Positions 1-8,084 of a stretch of DNA of 64,000 nt are shown here, piece by piece (position 1 is the stretch's first letter; every line of letters starts with the position of its first letter). The notes under the pieces were generated by a model. That model did not search any database. It saw only the letters and a list, made by a program, of their open reading frames with translations, and had not been told where the DNA came from. The DNA comes from CATQGW01 sp965262235 (GTDB lineage: Bacteria; Chloroflexota; Dehalococcoidia; Bin125). A program made the translations under genes and the position numbers. The stretch lies in the NCBI GenBank assembly GCA_965262235.1, contig OZ253504.1:434001-498000 (forward strand), written 5' to 3'.

Positions 1-2
1 CG

Positions 3-452
3 GCGCTGGCGCTGGGCGCCGAGGCGATCTGGTGCGGCACCGCCTTCCTGGCCACGCCGGAGGCCTACCAGGACGCCGAGGAGCGCGGCGAGACCGACGC
101 CTGGACGCGCAAAGTGCAGCACGACAAGCTGGTCGCCGCGGTCGATGAGGACACGCGGATCGGCCGGATGTACTCGGGCAAGACGATGCGCCACATGTAC
201 AACGCGTGGACCGAGGCGTGGGAGCGCCCCGAGGCGCCGGCGACGCTGCCGATGCCGCTGCAGGGTCTGCTCGTCGGCGAGGCGCTGCGCGGCGCCCGCG
301 AGGCGCACATCGAGGAGCTGATCGGCGGGCCGGCCGGCAACGGCGCGGGGCTGATCAAGGCGATTCGCCCCGCCACGGAGGTCGTCAACTCGATGGTCGC
401 CGTGGCCGAGGAGCTGTTCGAACGCTTCGGCATGCAGCCGGCCAGGGCCTAG
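3..452 (+). CDS. Nitronate monooxygenase-like protein, C-terminal part (5' end outside window)
   Basis: The open frame runs in from the left edge and ends at TAG 450-452, so only the last 149 residues are visible. The stretch ALALGAEAIWCGTAFLATPE matches the FMN-phosphate-binding end of the TIM barrel in the nitronate monooxygenase / 2-nitropropane dioxygenase family (usual form GADGVxxGTRFLATxE). The family oxidises alkyl nitronates with FMN and oxygen; related members act as enoyl-ACP reductases (FabK), and this fragment cannot separate the two. The tail is the usual helical end, with a conserved-looking GAGLIKAIRPATEVV segment. The next gene starts 20 bp downstream on the same strand, so they may be cotranscribed. 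Confidence 0.8.
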   Translation, partial: ALALGAEAIWCGTAFLATPEAYQDAEERGETDAWTRKVQHDKLVAAVDEDTRIGRMYSGKTMRHMYNAWTEAWERPEAPATLPMPLQGLLVGEALRGAREAHIEELIGGPAGNGAGLIKAIRPATEVVNSMVAVAEELFERFGMQPARA

Positions 453-472
453 TCGCGTGCGGGGAGCGCGCG

Positions 473-1084
473 ATGAAGATCTGCCGGTTCTGCCACCGCG
501 AGACGTTTGACGGCCGCGCGACCTGCCATCGCTGCGGCGCCGATGTCGCCGCGACGATGCCGATCGCGCTGCCCAGCCGCGACGCGGCGACCTGGATGCG
601 GCCGGGCCCGTTTACCTCGCGCATCGGCGACCTGTCGCTGTCGATCGACGGGATGGTGTTCTACGCCGAGGACGGCCGGCCGCTGCTTGAGGTGCCCACG
701 CGCACGATCCGGCGCGTGCGCGGCGCGCAGGCGCGTGACCTGATCGTCGACTGGGAGGACAGTCGCGGGCGCCGTCAGCGGGCGCGGATGCGGGTGCGCT
801 GGGCGCCGCAGGCCGACCGCACGCTGCGGACCGACCGCACGATGCGGGACGATCATGCGTTCGCCGCGGCCGGCATTCGGACCGGCTGGGCCTACGGGAC
901 GCGCATGCAGAATCGTCGCGGGCGGCGCACGCGGCGCGACTACGCGGTGGTGCGCGACCGCTGGCAGTCGGGCCTGGAGATGTTGCTCGCGGCCGACCGC
1001 TACGCGCTGGACCGCCGGCCGCCGGAGCAGACGCCGAGCTGGCGCCAGCGCCTGCGCTCGACCTGGTCATGGCTGGCCGAGTAA
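473..1084 (+). CDS. Zinc-ribbon protein of unknown function
   Basis: A 203-residue protein. The ATG at 473 follows a GGGGAG ribosome-binding site. The N terminus is a compact zinc ribbon with two Cys pairs: CRFC at residues 4-7 and CHRCG at about 21-25. The rest contains a beta-rich segment around ISLSIDGMVFYAEDG-like sequence (residues 45-80) that may resemble a PH-like or SHOCT-type fold. A very basic C-terminal half with many Arg-Gly-Arg runs follows. No membrane segment or signal peptide is seen. It lies 20 bp after the nitronate monooxygenase-like gene and 4 bp before the next small Cys protein. I do not recognise a specific family; nucleic-acid binding is a guess from charge alone. Confidence 0.7.
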   Translation: MKICRFCHRETFDGRATCHRCGADVAATMPIALPSRDAATWMRPGPFTSRIGDLSLSIDGMVFYAEDGRPLLEVPTRTIRRVRGAQARDLIVDWEDSRGRRQRARMRVRWAPQADRTLRTDRTMRDDHAFAAAGIRTGWAYGTRMQNRRGRRTRRDYAVVRDRWQSGLEMLLAADRYALDRRPPEQTPSWRQRLRSTWSWLAE

Positions 1085-1088
1085 GCGC

Positions 1089-1367
1089 ATGCCCCGCCGC
1101 AACCGCAAGGGTCGCCGGCCGGGTCAGCGTCCGCGGCTGTTTCATCCCGAGAGCCGCCGCGAAGCGAAGCGCGATCAGCGCGAGCTGAGCCGCATGCTCG
1201 CAGCCCCCGCGCCCCCGCCGCTCCCGCGCGAGTGCGGCAGCTGTCTGGAATGGATCGCCCCCGGCGACACGCTGCTGGCCCGCGGCCGGTGCGCGCACCC
1301 CGCCTCCGGCGTGTTCGCGTCCCCCTCCGACATGCCCGCCTGCGAGCAGTTCAACCCACGGCGGTAG
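1089..1367 (+). CDS. Small basic protein with four-cysteine cluster
   Basis: A 92-residue ORF starting 4 bp after the preceding stop, so it is probably translated with the zinc-ribbon gene. The first 45 residues are strongly basic (PRRNRKGRRPGQRPR). The C-terminal half has the spaced cysteines CGSC, RCAHP and ACEQF. This pattern (CxxC...C.HP...C..F) occurs in many small putative metal- or iron-sulfur-binding proteins. No function can be assigned. The codon pattern and tight spacing support a real gene. Nothing similar occurs elsewhere in the window. Confidence 0.6.
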   Translation: MPRRNRKGRRPGQRPRLFHPESRREAKRDQRELSRMLAAPAPPPLPRECGSCLEWIAPGDTLLARGRCAHPASGVFASPSDMPACEQFNPRR

Positions 1368-1625
1368 GGCGTGTCGGCATCACCCGGAGCCGTCGCGGTT
1401 GCCAAACTCACGAACCGAGCACGCTCCAGTCGGCATCCCGGTCAACGCGATCGCGGTGTCGCGTCGCCAGCAGAACTCGAACAAGGGCATCCCGCGCTAC
1501 CGCGGGCTGAAGCACAACTTCACCTGCACGGCTACAAGCACCCGTTCATCGTGGGCGAGCGCGAGCTTCGGCAGACAATCGTGGCGCCGGAGCGGGAGAT
1601 CGGGGTCAGCGCTGCGCGCCTCTCG
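1368..1625. other. Gap without a convincing gene
   Basis: Two overlapping plus-strand frames are open here but neither looks like a protein from start to end. One reads LHLHGYKHPFIVGEREL and the other VGIPVNAIAVSRRQQNSNKG. Both could be scraps of a decayed gene, but I cannot name it. The gap is bounded by a plus-strand operon on the left and a convergent minus-strand gene on the right. Confidence 0.4.
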
Positions 1626-2258
1626 CTAGCCCGCCGCCGGAGGTCCCCAGCTGGGTGGAGGCCAGACGCCGATGTCGTGGCCCATCGCTTCGAGCAACGA
1701 GCCAAACGACTTGGTGAGCTTCCGGAATGATCGGGAGCGGCGATAGGCGTCGGGGAGAGAGATCTCTGCTGTGAGCGCTGGCTGATCACTGACTTCGCGA
1801 TAGCTCCGGCGGTCGGCCATGTGCTGTTGGACCAGCTCCTTGGCGCCGCGAGGTTGCTCCGGTGCGGGGTGGGGCTCAGCATCTTCGCGAATGCCGCGAA
1901 TGCCCCGCAACGAGTCGAGGGCCGCGAGAAACCACGCCTCGTATTCACGGTGCGCGATCACAACTTCAGTTGGGATGTCTCTCGCGGCGTCGGTGGCCCA
2001 GCCTTGAACCGCGGGCCCGAGCTCTGCGGGGCAGTCGTCGTCTCCGTCGAAGAGTATGAGAACGGCGGCGCAATCCGTCTGTCTGACTGCGATGCCAACT
2101 GCCTGCTCGATCGCCGCCGAAGTCACAAGCTGACTGCGGCGTTTCCGGATGGGGGAGCCAACCTCGACATAGACGTGCGCTTCGGCGGCCAGCCGCCTGA
2201 GCAGAATCGGCAGGGCGTGCACTTCCCCGTGGCCCTCGACGATCGGCCAGATCGTCAC
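1626..2258 (-). CDS. DUF4276 family protein (TOPRIM-like), partner of adjacent ATPase
   Basis: A 210-residue protein starting with GTG inside the stop of the upstream ATPase gene (GTGA overlap), which indicates translational coupling. The N-terminal IWPIVEGHGEVHALPILLRRL has the conserved acidic VEGxGE of DUF4276. LILFDGDDDCP and a later HREYEAWFLAALDSL segment supply the other acidic residues expected of a TOPRIM-like nuclease centre. DUF4276 proteins are commonly encoded beside SMC/RecF-like ATPases. Such pairs (OLD, PARIS and AbiL/RloAB-type systems) act in phage defence by cleaving nucleic acid when the ATPase is triggered. That role is inferred here from gene pairing only. Confidence 0.8.
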   Translation of the reverse strand: MTIWPIVEGHGEVHALPILLRRLAAEAHVYVEVGSPIRKRRSQLVTSAAIEQAVGIAVRQTDCAAVLILFDGDDDCPAELGPAVQGWATDAARDIPTEVVIAHREYEAWFLAALDSLRGIRGIREDAEPHPAPEQPRGAKELVQQHMADRRSYREVSDQPALTAEISLPDAYRRSRSFRKLTKSFGSLLEAMGHDIGVWPPPSWGPPAAG

Positions 2259-3475
2259 TGACCGAGGTCGTCATCGAACAGCTCGTCACGCGCAGGATCA
2301 GCCTCGAGTATCTGCTCCGCGGTGAGCGCGTTTGAGCGGAGCAGCTCGCCGGCTCCGAGCGGCAGGTCCCGGAGGCACGCGCGCGTTGACTCCGAAACCG
2401 GGCTGATCCGAGTCGCCCCGTCCTCCCAACTTGCGATCCGGAGGTTCGCGTCGCGGATCCATTTCGCGTCGAGCAGGTCGGGGCTGTGTGTTGTGACGAT
2501 GACCTGCATAAATTGGTCTGCGTGCTGGAGTAGATCCAGGATCGCGCCGAACGCCGCTGGATGCATCGATGCCTCCGGCTCCTCAATGACGATCAACGAT
2601 GGCGCGGGCCGTTGAAACACCGCCGTGAGCAGACCGAGCACGCGGAGCGTGCCGTCGGACATGTTGAGAGCCTCGAACTTCACGCTGTTCGACTCCGACT
2701 CTTGCTGCGTGAACTCCAGCGTCAATCGATTGCCATATCGCTTCGGTTCGACATCAACAATTCCCGGCACGATGGCCTGCAGCATTTCTCGAATGAACTC
2801 GGCGTCGCGAGGCGAGGCACGCCTGATCTCACGTAGCACGCTCGCGGTGTTGCTCCCGTTCGAGCGCAACGTCGCGTCGCCGTCGGGATCCTGAAGCTCT
2901 CGCAGTCGGGCGGGGTCGATCCGGTACACGCGCATGCCGGACAGGTACTGAACCACAGATCGAAACCGCGAGTCCCCTCCGATCAGTGGGAGCGCCAGTG
3001 CCGTGGGCGCGATGTCAAGATTGAGCGACGCGGCACTGCTCCTGAGGCTCGCCGCGTACTTTTGGCTGGTGTCGTCGCGGTCGAACCACTCGCGTCCGCC
3101 GTCAGCGCGGTCGATGATGCACTGTTCACGGACCACTGAGAATCCGTACGGTCTCTGTGCGCGTAGCTGGAAGGCGTATCGCGCGTGTGTGGTGTTGGAA
3201 TCGATGTCGTCAAGGTCGACTCGAACAGCGAGATCAGGAGGGCGGCCCGTTCCACCGCGCCGATGGCGAAGTGCCTGGAGTCCCGCGCGACGCTCGAGGA
3301 CGTCCTGCAGCGGAGCGGACATCGCCTCCGCGAGGAACGCGAACACGTCCGCGAAATTGCTCTTTCCCGCGCCGTTCGGTCCCACCACGAAGGTGGGATT
3401 GTCGAACACGATGTCCGCGGATTCGAAGCTGCGGAAGCGGCGCAGATAGATCCGGAGGAGGACTGGGTCAGCCAC
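2255..3475 (-). CDS. AAA/SMC-like ATPase (AAA_21 type)
   Basis: A 406-residue ABC-type ATPase with a GTG start. The Walker A GPNGAGKS is at residues 32-39, directly after the RecF-like start LRRFRSFESADIVF. The signature region NMSDGTLRVLGLL lies at about 270. Walker B is LIVIEEPEASMHP, and the switch histidine is in VIVTTHSPDLLDA. The arms between the halves are short, as in AAA_21/OLD-type ATPases and unlike true RecF or SMC. It overlaps the DUF4276 gene by 4 bases and has no other operon partner. About 225 bp separate it from pyrE. It probably serves as the sensor/motor of a two-gene defence module; the trigger is unknown. Confidence 0.88.
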   Translation of the reverse strand: MADPVLLRIYLRRFRSFESADIVFDNPTFVVGPNGAGKSNFADVFAFLAEAMSAPLQDVLERRAGLQALRHRRGGTGRPPDLAVRVDLDDIDSNTTHARYAFQLRAQRPYGFSVVREQCIIDRADGGREWFDRDDTSQKYAASLRSSAASLNLDIAPTALALPLIGGDSRFRSVVQYLSGMRVYRIDPARLRELQDPDGDATLRSNGSNTASVLREIRRASPRDAEFIREMLQAIVPGIVDVEPKRYGNRLTLEFTQQESESNSVKFEALNMSDGTLRVLGLLTAVFQRPAPSLIVIEEPEASMHPAAFGAILDLLQHADQFMQVIVTTHSPDLLDAKWIRDANLRIASWEDGATRISPVSESTRACLRDLPLGAGELLRSNALTAEQILEADPARDELFDDDLGQ

Positions 3476-3699
3476 TTGGTATCACAATCACACAGGACGC
3501 TAAGACGGAACGCTCTTGGCGCCCGTCGACTTCGCACCTGTCTCAGCAGACCATGACGAGTCAGGCCAGCTTGTCACCGACGATACCGCTGCTCGCAGGG
3601 GCAGCGCAGGTGTGCCCGGGGTGGTGTATCGATCGTTCAGAAGCGAGCCACCTCCGCAGCGATGAAGGCGGCCACGAACAGGGCGGCGAGCCCGGAGGC

Positions 3700-4374
3700 T
3701 CACTCGACACCCCGACGTTCGGAAAGCCACGTCAGGCAGCGGGCGTAGTCGGCTTCGGTGATGACGGTGCGGCTGAGTAGGTAGTTGAGCAGCCGGTCGA
3801 GCGTGAGCAGGCTGTGCAGCTTGACGCCCTCGCGGCGCAACGAATCCGCGCCGCCGGCGCCGCGGTCGATCAGCACGAAGGCGTCCTGCACGACCAGGCC
3901 GGCCGAGCGCAGCAGGTCGGTCGTCTCGCGCAGGCTGGCGCCGCCGGTGATCAGGTCGTCGACCAACAGCACCGTCTGGCCGGGCACGTAGGCGCCCTCG
4001 ATCTCCTCCTGCACGTGACGCGCCTGCGAGGGCGGGTGGAGATAGATCATCGGCACGTTGGCGATCAGCGAGAAGGCGGTGGCGAGGTGCAGGCCGCCCA
4101 TCGGCACGCCGGCGACGAGCTCGAACGGCGCGATATGGGGGCGCAGCATGCCGCCCAGCATGCGCGTCTCATCGGTCAGCAGCTCGCCGATCCTGCGCAG
4201 CGCCCAAGGGTTGCCGATCAGCCGGCGGACGTTGATGTAGACGGGCGATTCGAGCGTCGCGCCGAGGTCGAACTGCCCGAACGAGATCGCGCCGGAGTCC
4301 CACAGCGCGTGGGCCAGCCAGAGATTGCCGGGTTCGGGCGGCTGCGGCGTCCAGGCGGGCTTCGAGTCGGGCAT
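3700..4374 (-). CDS. pyrE: Orotate phosphoribosyltransferase
   Basis: A 224-residue protein, starting at the ATG that gives MPDSKPAWTP. It has the PRPP-binding loop TVLLVDDLITGGAS expected of type I phosphoribosyltransferases. The N-terminal WDSGAISFGQFDLGATLESPVYINVRR-type region (shown in part: FGQFDLGATLESPVY) is where PyrE normally carries FxLxSGxxSPxYxD and binds orotate. The enzyme converts orotate and PRPP to OMP in pyrimidine synthesis. The SGxxS serine/glycine positions are replaced by GATLESP, as in many divergent PyrE proteins. The gene lies 43 bp downstream of the hydroxyacid dehydrogenase on the same strand. No other pyr gene is nearby. Confidence 0.85.
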   Translation of the reverse strand: MPDSKPAWTPQPPEPGNLWLAHALWDSGAISFGQFDLGATLESPVYINVRRLIGNPWALRRIGELLTDETRMLGGMLRPHIAPFELVAGVPMGGLHLATAFSLIANVPMIYLHPPSQARHVQEEIEGAYVPGQTVLLVDDLITGGASLRETTDLLRSAGLVVQDAFVLIDRGAGGADSLRREGVKLHSLLTLDRLLNYLLSRTVITEADYARCLTWLSERRGVE

Positions 4375-4417
4375 GTTATCGCGGCGCCTCCCTTTGACCG
4401 GCCTGTTGACTGACCTG

Positions 4418-5383
4418 TCAACCGACCTGGTGCGGCAGCGGCTCGCCGGCGAGTGCGGCGCGCAGGTTGGCCACCGCGATGTCGGCCATTTTGCCTCGCG
4501 TCGCCATGCTCGCCGAGCCAATGTGCGGCAGCACGACGACATTCGGCATCGAGAGCAGCGGACTGTCGGCGCGGACCGGCTCGACCTCCGTGACGTCCAG
4601 CCCTGCGCCCGCGATTTGGCCGGCGCGGAGCGCGTCGATCAAGGCTGCTTCGTCGACGATCGGCCCGCGCGCGGTGTTGACGAGGATCGCGTGCGGCTGC
4701 ATCTTCGCGAGCGCCTCGGCGTCGATCAGGTGGTGGGTGTCCTCGGTCAGGGCGACGCTGAGCGAGACGAAATCGGACTCGGCCAGTAGCGCGTCGAAGC
4801 GTCGCAGATAGACGCCCAGCTCGGCGGCCTGCTCGGGACGCGGCGTGCGGTTCCAGTAGAGCGTGTGCATCCCGAAGCCACGGGCGCGGCGCGCGATCGC
4901 CTGGCCGATCGCTCCGAAGCCGACGATGCCCAGCGTTGCGTCGTGCACATCGAAGCCGGCCATCATCGTGGGGCCCCAGGTCTTCCAGTCGCCGCGGCTG
5001 ACGTACTCGGCGGCTTCGACGACGCGGCGAGCGGAGACGAGGATCAGCGCGAGCGCGAGGTCGGCGGTCGTCTCGGTGAGCACGCCGGGCGTGTTGCCGA
5101 CCGGGATGCCTCGCGCGGCGCAGGCCGCGAGATCGACGTTGTCGACCCCGACGGCCATCTGCGACACCACCTTGAGCTGCGGTCCCGCCGCCTCGAGCAC
5201 GGCTTCGTCGATGCGGTCGGTGATCAGGCAGACCAGGCCGTCGACGCCGCGAACATGTTCGAGCAGGTCGTCGCGCCCGGGCGGGAAGTCGCCCGGCCAG
5301 ATGTCGAGCTCGAAGTCGGAATCGTTGCGCAGCGCGGCGAAGCCTTGGCCGGGCAGCTCGCGCGTGACGAAGACCCGTGGCAT
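4418..5383 (-). CDS. D-2-hydroxyacid dehydrogenase (glyoxylate/hydroxypyruvate reductase-like)
   Basis: A 321-residue protein when started at the second ATG (MPRVFVTRELPG). An in-frame start 36 bp upstream would add 12 unlike residues. The NAD(P)-binding motif is GIVGFGAIGQAIA. Catalytic Arg is in LVNTARGP, Glu in the LDVTEVEP region, and His in VVLPHIGSAS. All three match the D-isomer-specific 2-hydroxyacid dehydrogenase family. Length and the absence of ACT or ASB domains point to glyoxylate/hydroxypyruvate reductase rather than full-length SerA. It is probably cytosolic. The gene is followed by pyrE after a 43-bp spacer that contains two copies of a CTGTCAACC-like word. Confidence 0.88.
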   Translation of the reverse strand: MPRVFVTRELPGQGFAALRNDSDFELDIWPGDFPPGRDDLLEHVRGVDGLVCLITDRIDEAVLEAAGPQLKVVSQMAVGVDNVDLAACAARGIPVGNTPGVLTETTADLALALILVSARRVVEAAEYVSRGDWKTWGPTMMAGFDVHDATLGIVGFGAIGQAIARRARGFGMHTLYWNRTPRPEQAAELGVYLRRFDALLAESDFVSLSVALTEDTHHLIDAEALAKMQPHAILVNTARGPIVDEAALIDALRAGQIAGAGLDVTEVEPVRADSPLLSMPNVVVLPHIGSASMATRGKMADIAVANLRAALAGEPLPHQVG

Positions 5384-5486
5384 CGGCTGCTCCGCTCGCT
5401 GCGCACCATCTGTGGGCACGCGACTGAGGATAGAGCGGGGGCTGCGCGGTCGCTGCGCGCAGCCGGACCGTCCCTAACAGGGTGCT

Positions 5487-5632
5487 GAAGAAGCCCCCCT
5501 CTGTCACTCCGTGACATCTCCCCCCGCTCTGCGGGGGGAGAGGAGATCCGGATTCCGCTGACCACTCAATGTGGTCAGCGGGGGGAGAGGAGATCCGGAT
5601 TCCGCCGACAGGTCAATGCGGTCGGCGGAGCC
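5487..5632. repeat. Interspersed palindromic repeat block
   Basis: This holds a C-rich/G-rich palindrome module (CTCCCCCCGC...GCGGGGGGAG) with a TCACTCCGTGA inner palindrome. Two copies of a GGATTCCGCTGACC / GGTCAGCGG hairpin word follow. The same words recur in most long gaps of the window. No gene is seen. Confidence 0.85.
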
Positions 5633-6205
5633 TCAGCCGCTGCGGCGTTGGGCGACCTGCTGGATGCGGGCGGTGCGTTGGTTTGGCTCGAGGCCGCTCT
5701 GGAAGTTCGGTTTGTAGTCCGACTGGCGGCCCTGAATCTGTGCGCCGTGCTGGCGGTCGTGGCGGTAGAAGGAGCGCAGCCATTGCATCACCGTCAGCTC
5801 ACCGAAGGCGTCGGTGCGCGCGGTGCGGTGGAATTCGTCGAGCGAGAGGCTACGGATGAACTCGTTGGTCGCGGCGCGCTCGGCGATCAGTTCGTCGAGC
5901 AGCTCCCGGACCGAGTACGCCGGCGCGTCTTCGATCGGGATGCCGACGGGATCGCCGCGCACGCCGGCGACATCGGCGCCGTTTTCTGCGATCGCGGCCC
6001 GGCACCAGGCGATGTAGGACTTCTCCATCTCCCAGAGGTGCGAGAGCTGCTCCTTGGCGGTCCACTGTTCCTCGCCGACCGCGTCGGTCGGGACGGCGTT
6101 GGCGTCATCGTCGGTGAGGCGCTCGGCGGCGGCGATCAGCTTGCCGCGCTCTTCGGCCATCTTCGTGACCAGTGCCTCGATGTCGTCGTGCGTGTAGGTG
6201 GGCAT
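5633..6205 (-). CDS. DinB-fold protein
   Basis: A 190-residue four-helix-bundle protein of the DinB/YfiT superfamily. WTAKEQLSHLWEME carries the first metal-ligand histidine on helix 2. FYRHDRQHGAQI near residue 155 carries the two C-terminal histidines. These proteins are putative metal-dependent transferases, often thiol S-transferases using bacillithiol or mycothiol, but this member's substrate is unknown. The first 25 residues (DDIEALVTKMAEERGKLI) form the typical first helix. A second DinB-like gene lies 52 bp upstream on the same strand, so the two are probably cotranscribed. The 3' end runs straight into a repeat block. Confidence 0.85.
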   Translation of the reverse strand: MPTYTHDDIEALVTKMAEERGKLIAAAERLTDDDANAVPTDAVGEEQWTAKEQLSHLWEMEKSYIAWCRAAIAENGADVAGVRGDPVGIPIEDAPAYSVRELLDELIAERAATNEFIRSLSLDEFHRTARTDAFGELTVMQWLRSFYRHDRQHGAQIQGRQSDYKPNFQSGLEPNQRTARIQQVAQRRSG

Positions 6206-6257
6206 GAGCGGTTCTCCCGTTGGCTCCAGTTCATTCTCAGGCAGGTTGCGCGGGGCC

Positions 6258-6731
6258 TCAGCAGGTCCCTGTCAGGGCGTAGCGAGTTTGGGCGGTGTGC
6301 TCTTCGATGTGCGTGGCGTTGGCGACGAGCAAGTCGAAGACGGTGAACGCCTCGCCGGTTGGCAGCCGGTGGGGGATTGACCACTGCTCGTCGCGCAGGC
6401 GATCGAGGATCTGCGCAGAGGATTCGACCAGCGCGTCGATTTGGGTCAGCGACGGACCGACGGGGCGCTTGCGGTAGCTCAGCACCTGTTGCAGGGAATC
6501 CTGCTCGTAGTCCCAGTACTCCAGCGTTACGTCGACCAGCATCAGACGCAGGCGCAGCGCGCCCATGATCGCGATGTCGGCGGTGTGGTGGACGATCTGG
6601 CGCGCCGTCCAGCCTTCGTCGGGGGCGGGACCGTCGAGCTGGGCCATCGATGCGCCGGCGACTTCTTCGCGGAGGGCTTGCGGTGCGGCGCGGTAGCGCT
6701 TCAGCCATTCGGCGCGGTCGGTCTGGGACAT
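6258..6731 (-). CDS. DinB-fold protein
   Basis: A 157-residue DinB-superfamily protein, starting at MSQTDRAEWLKRY. The family motif GWTARQIVHHTADIAIMG supplies the first histidines. The C-terminal LLVANATHIEEHTAQ supplies the pair ending HxxxH, so all three expected metal ligands appear present. It is more canonical in length than the neighbouring copy. The substrate is unknown. It lies 11 bp downstream of the membrane-anchored gene at 6743-7411 and upstream of a second DinB gene, which suggests a three-gene transcript. Confidence 0.85.
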   Translation of the reverse strand: MSQTDRAEWLKRYRAAPQALREEVAGASMAQLDGPAPDEGWTARQIVHHTADIAIMGALRLRLMLVDVTLEYWDYEQDSLQQVLSYRKRPVGPSLTQIDALVESSAQILDRLRDEQWSIPHRLPTGEAFTVFDLLVANATHIEEHTAQTRYALTGTC

Positions 6732-6742
6732 CGCGGCGCCTG

Positions 6743-7411
6743 TTAGCGGAGCCTGGAGCGGACGGTCTTTGCCAGCTCGCGGAGGGTCGCGTCGTCGAGC
6801 GCGCCGGGCGGCTCGGAGTCGCCGACCAGCTCGGCGTGGACGGCGCCCTGCGACCAGCGCAGCTCGAGCATGCGCTGGGTTGGCGTCTCGCCGTCGAGGC
6901 GCGTCCACTCACGGGCGCGGAGGTCATCGCCGTTGGTGATGTCCTCAACGCGCACGTTGGCGTCCTGCTCGCCGATCTCGGGCAGCTTGTCGAGCGCCGC
7001 CGCGGCCTGTTCGGCGTTTTCGTAGCGGCTCAGGGTCAGCTCGACGCGGCGATGGGGGGCGTTGCGACGCACGGTGTTGGTGAGCAGTACATCGATCAGC
7101 TCGCCGAAGCTGCGCGGGTCGCGGAACTGCTGGCGGAGCGAGATGAGGTGACCGGCGGCGTCGAGCTCGCGCATCGTGTCGCCGGAGTTTGAGGCGCCCC
7201 AGGCGATCTTCTCCGAGCTCATCGCGCGCCGCTCTGACATCGCGAAGCCCGAGGGCAGGTCGGCGGACGCGATCGCGGCCGGGAGCAGTTCGCGGACGCC
7301 TTCGGCGCGCAACGAACGTCGGTGCTGGACGCTGCGCAGCCCGGCCTGCACGATCGGCACGCCCAAGACCAGCACGATGATGATCATTCCAACGATTACG
7401 CCAGCAGACAT
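6743..7411 (-). CDS. Membrane-anchored protein of unknown function
   Basis: A 222-residue protein with one N-terminal membrane helix (about residues 4-25, VIVGMIIIVLVLGVPIV). A soluble domain follows, with mixed alpha-beta character. The soluble part repeats themes such as SGFAMSERRAMSSE and ELTLSRYENAEQAAAALDKLP, seen in extracytoplasmic proteins that detect or transport lipophilic ligands, but no family can be named. No lipobox is present. It is first in a probable operon with two DinB-like genes. The start ATG at 7411 gives a typical short N-in anchor. Confidence 0.7.
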   Translation of the reverse strand: MSAGVIVGMIIIVLVLGVPIVQAGLRSVQHRRSLRAEGVRELLPAAIASADLPSGFAMSERRAMSSEKIAWGASNSGDTMRELDAAGHLISLRQQFRDPRSFGELIDVLLTNTVRRNAPHRRVELTLSRYENAEQAAAALDKLPEIGEQDANVRVEDITNGDDLRAREWTRLDGETPTQRMLELRWSQGAVHAELVGDSEPPGALDDATLRELAKTVRSRLR

Positions 7412-7475
7412 GTGCTCAGGCTACCGCAGTCGGCGCCAACAGCGGCGCGTCAGCATTACGCATCAGGAACGCTCT

Positions 7476-7560
7476 GAACAACTCTCCCCCCGCTTGGCGG
7501 GGGGAGATGCCGAAGCCTGCCCCTGCGCAGGCAGGGGGCAGAGGGGGGCATCCGCTTCCG
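7476..7560. repeat. Palindromic repeat block
   Basis: CTCCCCCCGCTTGGCGGGGGGAG palindrome (centre shown in part) followed by the GCCTGCCCCTGCGCAGGCAGG inverted word and AGAGGGGGGC. It is a member of the window-wide repeat family, in a gap of about 670 bp that has no gene. Confidence 0.8.
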
Positions 7561-7607
7561 GCTCAACGCCGACGCTGTACCTGGCCAGACGTGACCGCCT
7601 CCCCACT

Positions 7608-7782
7608 GTCATTCCTGCGTAGGCAGGAATCCATGCGACCTCCCAACACCCTTGGCGCCTCGGCGCTCTCGACGTTCCACCGATGGATCGAAGGCGCGCG
7701 CTGGACGATCAAGCGCCGTCGGACGATCGAAGCCCTTGCGATGCCCTCAGATCGCCTGGATTCCTGCCTGCGCAGGAATGAC
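7608..7782. mobile_element. Possible MITE-like element with inverted ends
   Basis: The left end GTCATTCCTGCGTAGGCAGG and the right end CCTGCGCAGGAATGAC form imperfect inverted repeats of roughly 25 bases, about 125 bp apart. Each arm is itself palindromic around the CAGG/CCTG words. The interior is not repetitive elsewhere in the window. It carries no plausible transposase gene. A relative of the right arm recurs at about 9610. Confidence 0.5.
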
Positions 7783-7866
7783 GGAAGGTTGGGAGCGACG
7801 GAGGGTGGGGAATGACGGAAGGTTGGGAATGACGGAAGGTTGGGAATGGCGGAAGGTTGGGAATGG
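7776..7866. repeat. 17-bp tandem repeat
   Basis: About five copies of the 17-base unit AATGACGGAAGGTTGGG, the second degenerate and the last two with GGCGG for GACGG. They begin at the right edge of the MITE-like element. An ORF on the opposite strand through this block is only repeat translation. Confidence 0.85.
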
Positions 7867-7971
7867 CGCAAGTCGTTGAGATGGTCGGGCGTGCGGACTT
7901 CGGAGTCGATGGTGACCGTTCGCCCGCGCCAGCGCCCACTGCATTGATCCTCAACACCGTTGCTCTGTCCC

Positions 7972-8050
7972 GACGGGACCTCTCCCCCCGCTTCGCGGGG
8001 GGAGATGGATCGAATCTGCGTTGGCGACGCGCGGAGAGGGGGGGTTCGAC
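7972..8050. repeat. Palindromic repeat block
   Basis: A CTCCCCCCGCTTCGCGGGGG palindrome followed by AGAGGGGGGGTT, another copy of the family. It ends just before the HAD phosphatase gene. Confidence 0.75.
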
Positions 8051-8084
8051 TTGCTCAGAGGATGCTTGGCAGCGCGCGCGGCGC

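Noticed and set aside
1626..3475. Exact assignment to PARIS
   Set aside because: PARIS pairs its ATPase with DUF4435, not DUF4276; only a general resemblance to such systems can be claimed.
4375..4542. N-terminal extension of pyrE by 56 codons
   Set aside because: The extension is out-of-character (Arg/Ser/Cys-rich) and overlaps the upstream hydroxyacid dehydrogenase gene end; the internal ATG fits the family start.
7563..7871. 102-codon ORF across the MITE-like element
   Set aside because: Composed of repeat translation such as RHSQPSVIP units; no codon bias of a gene.
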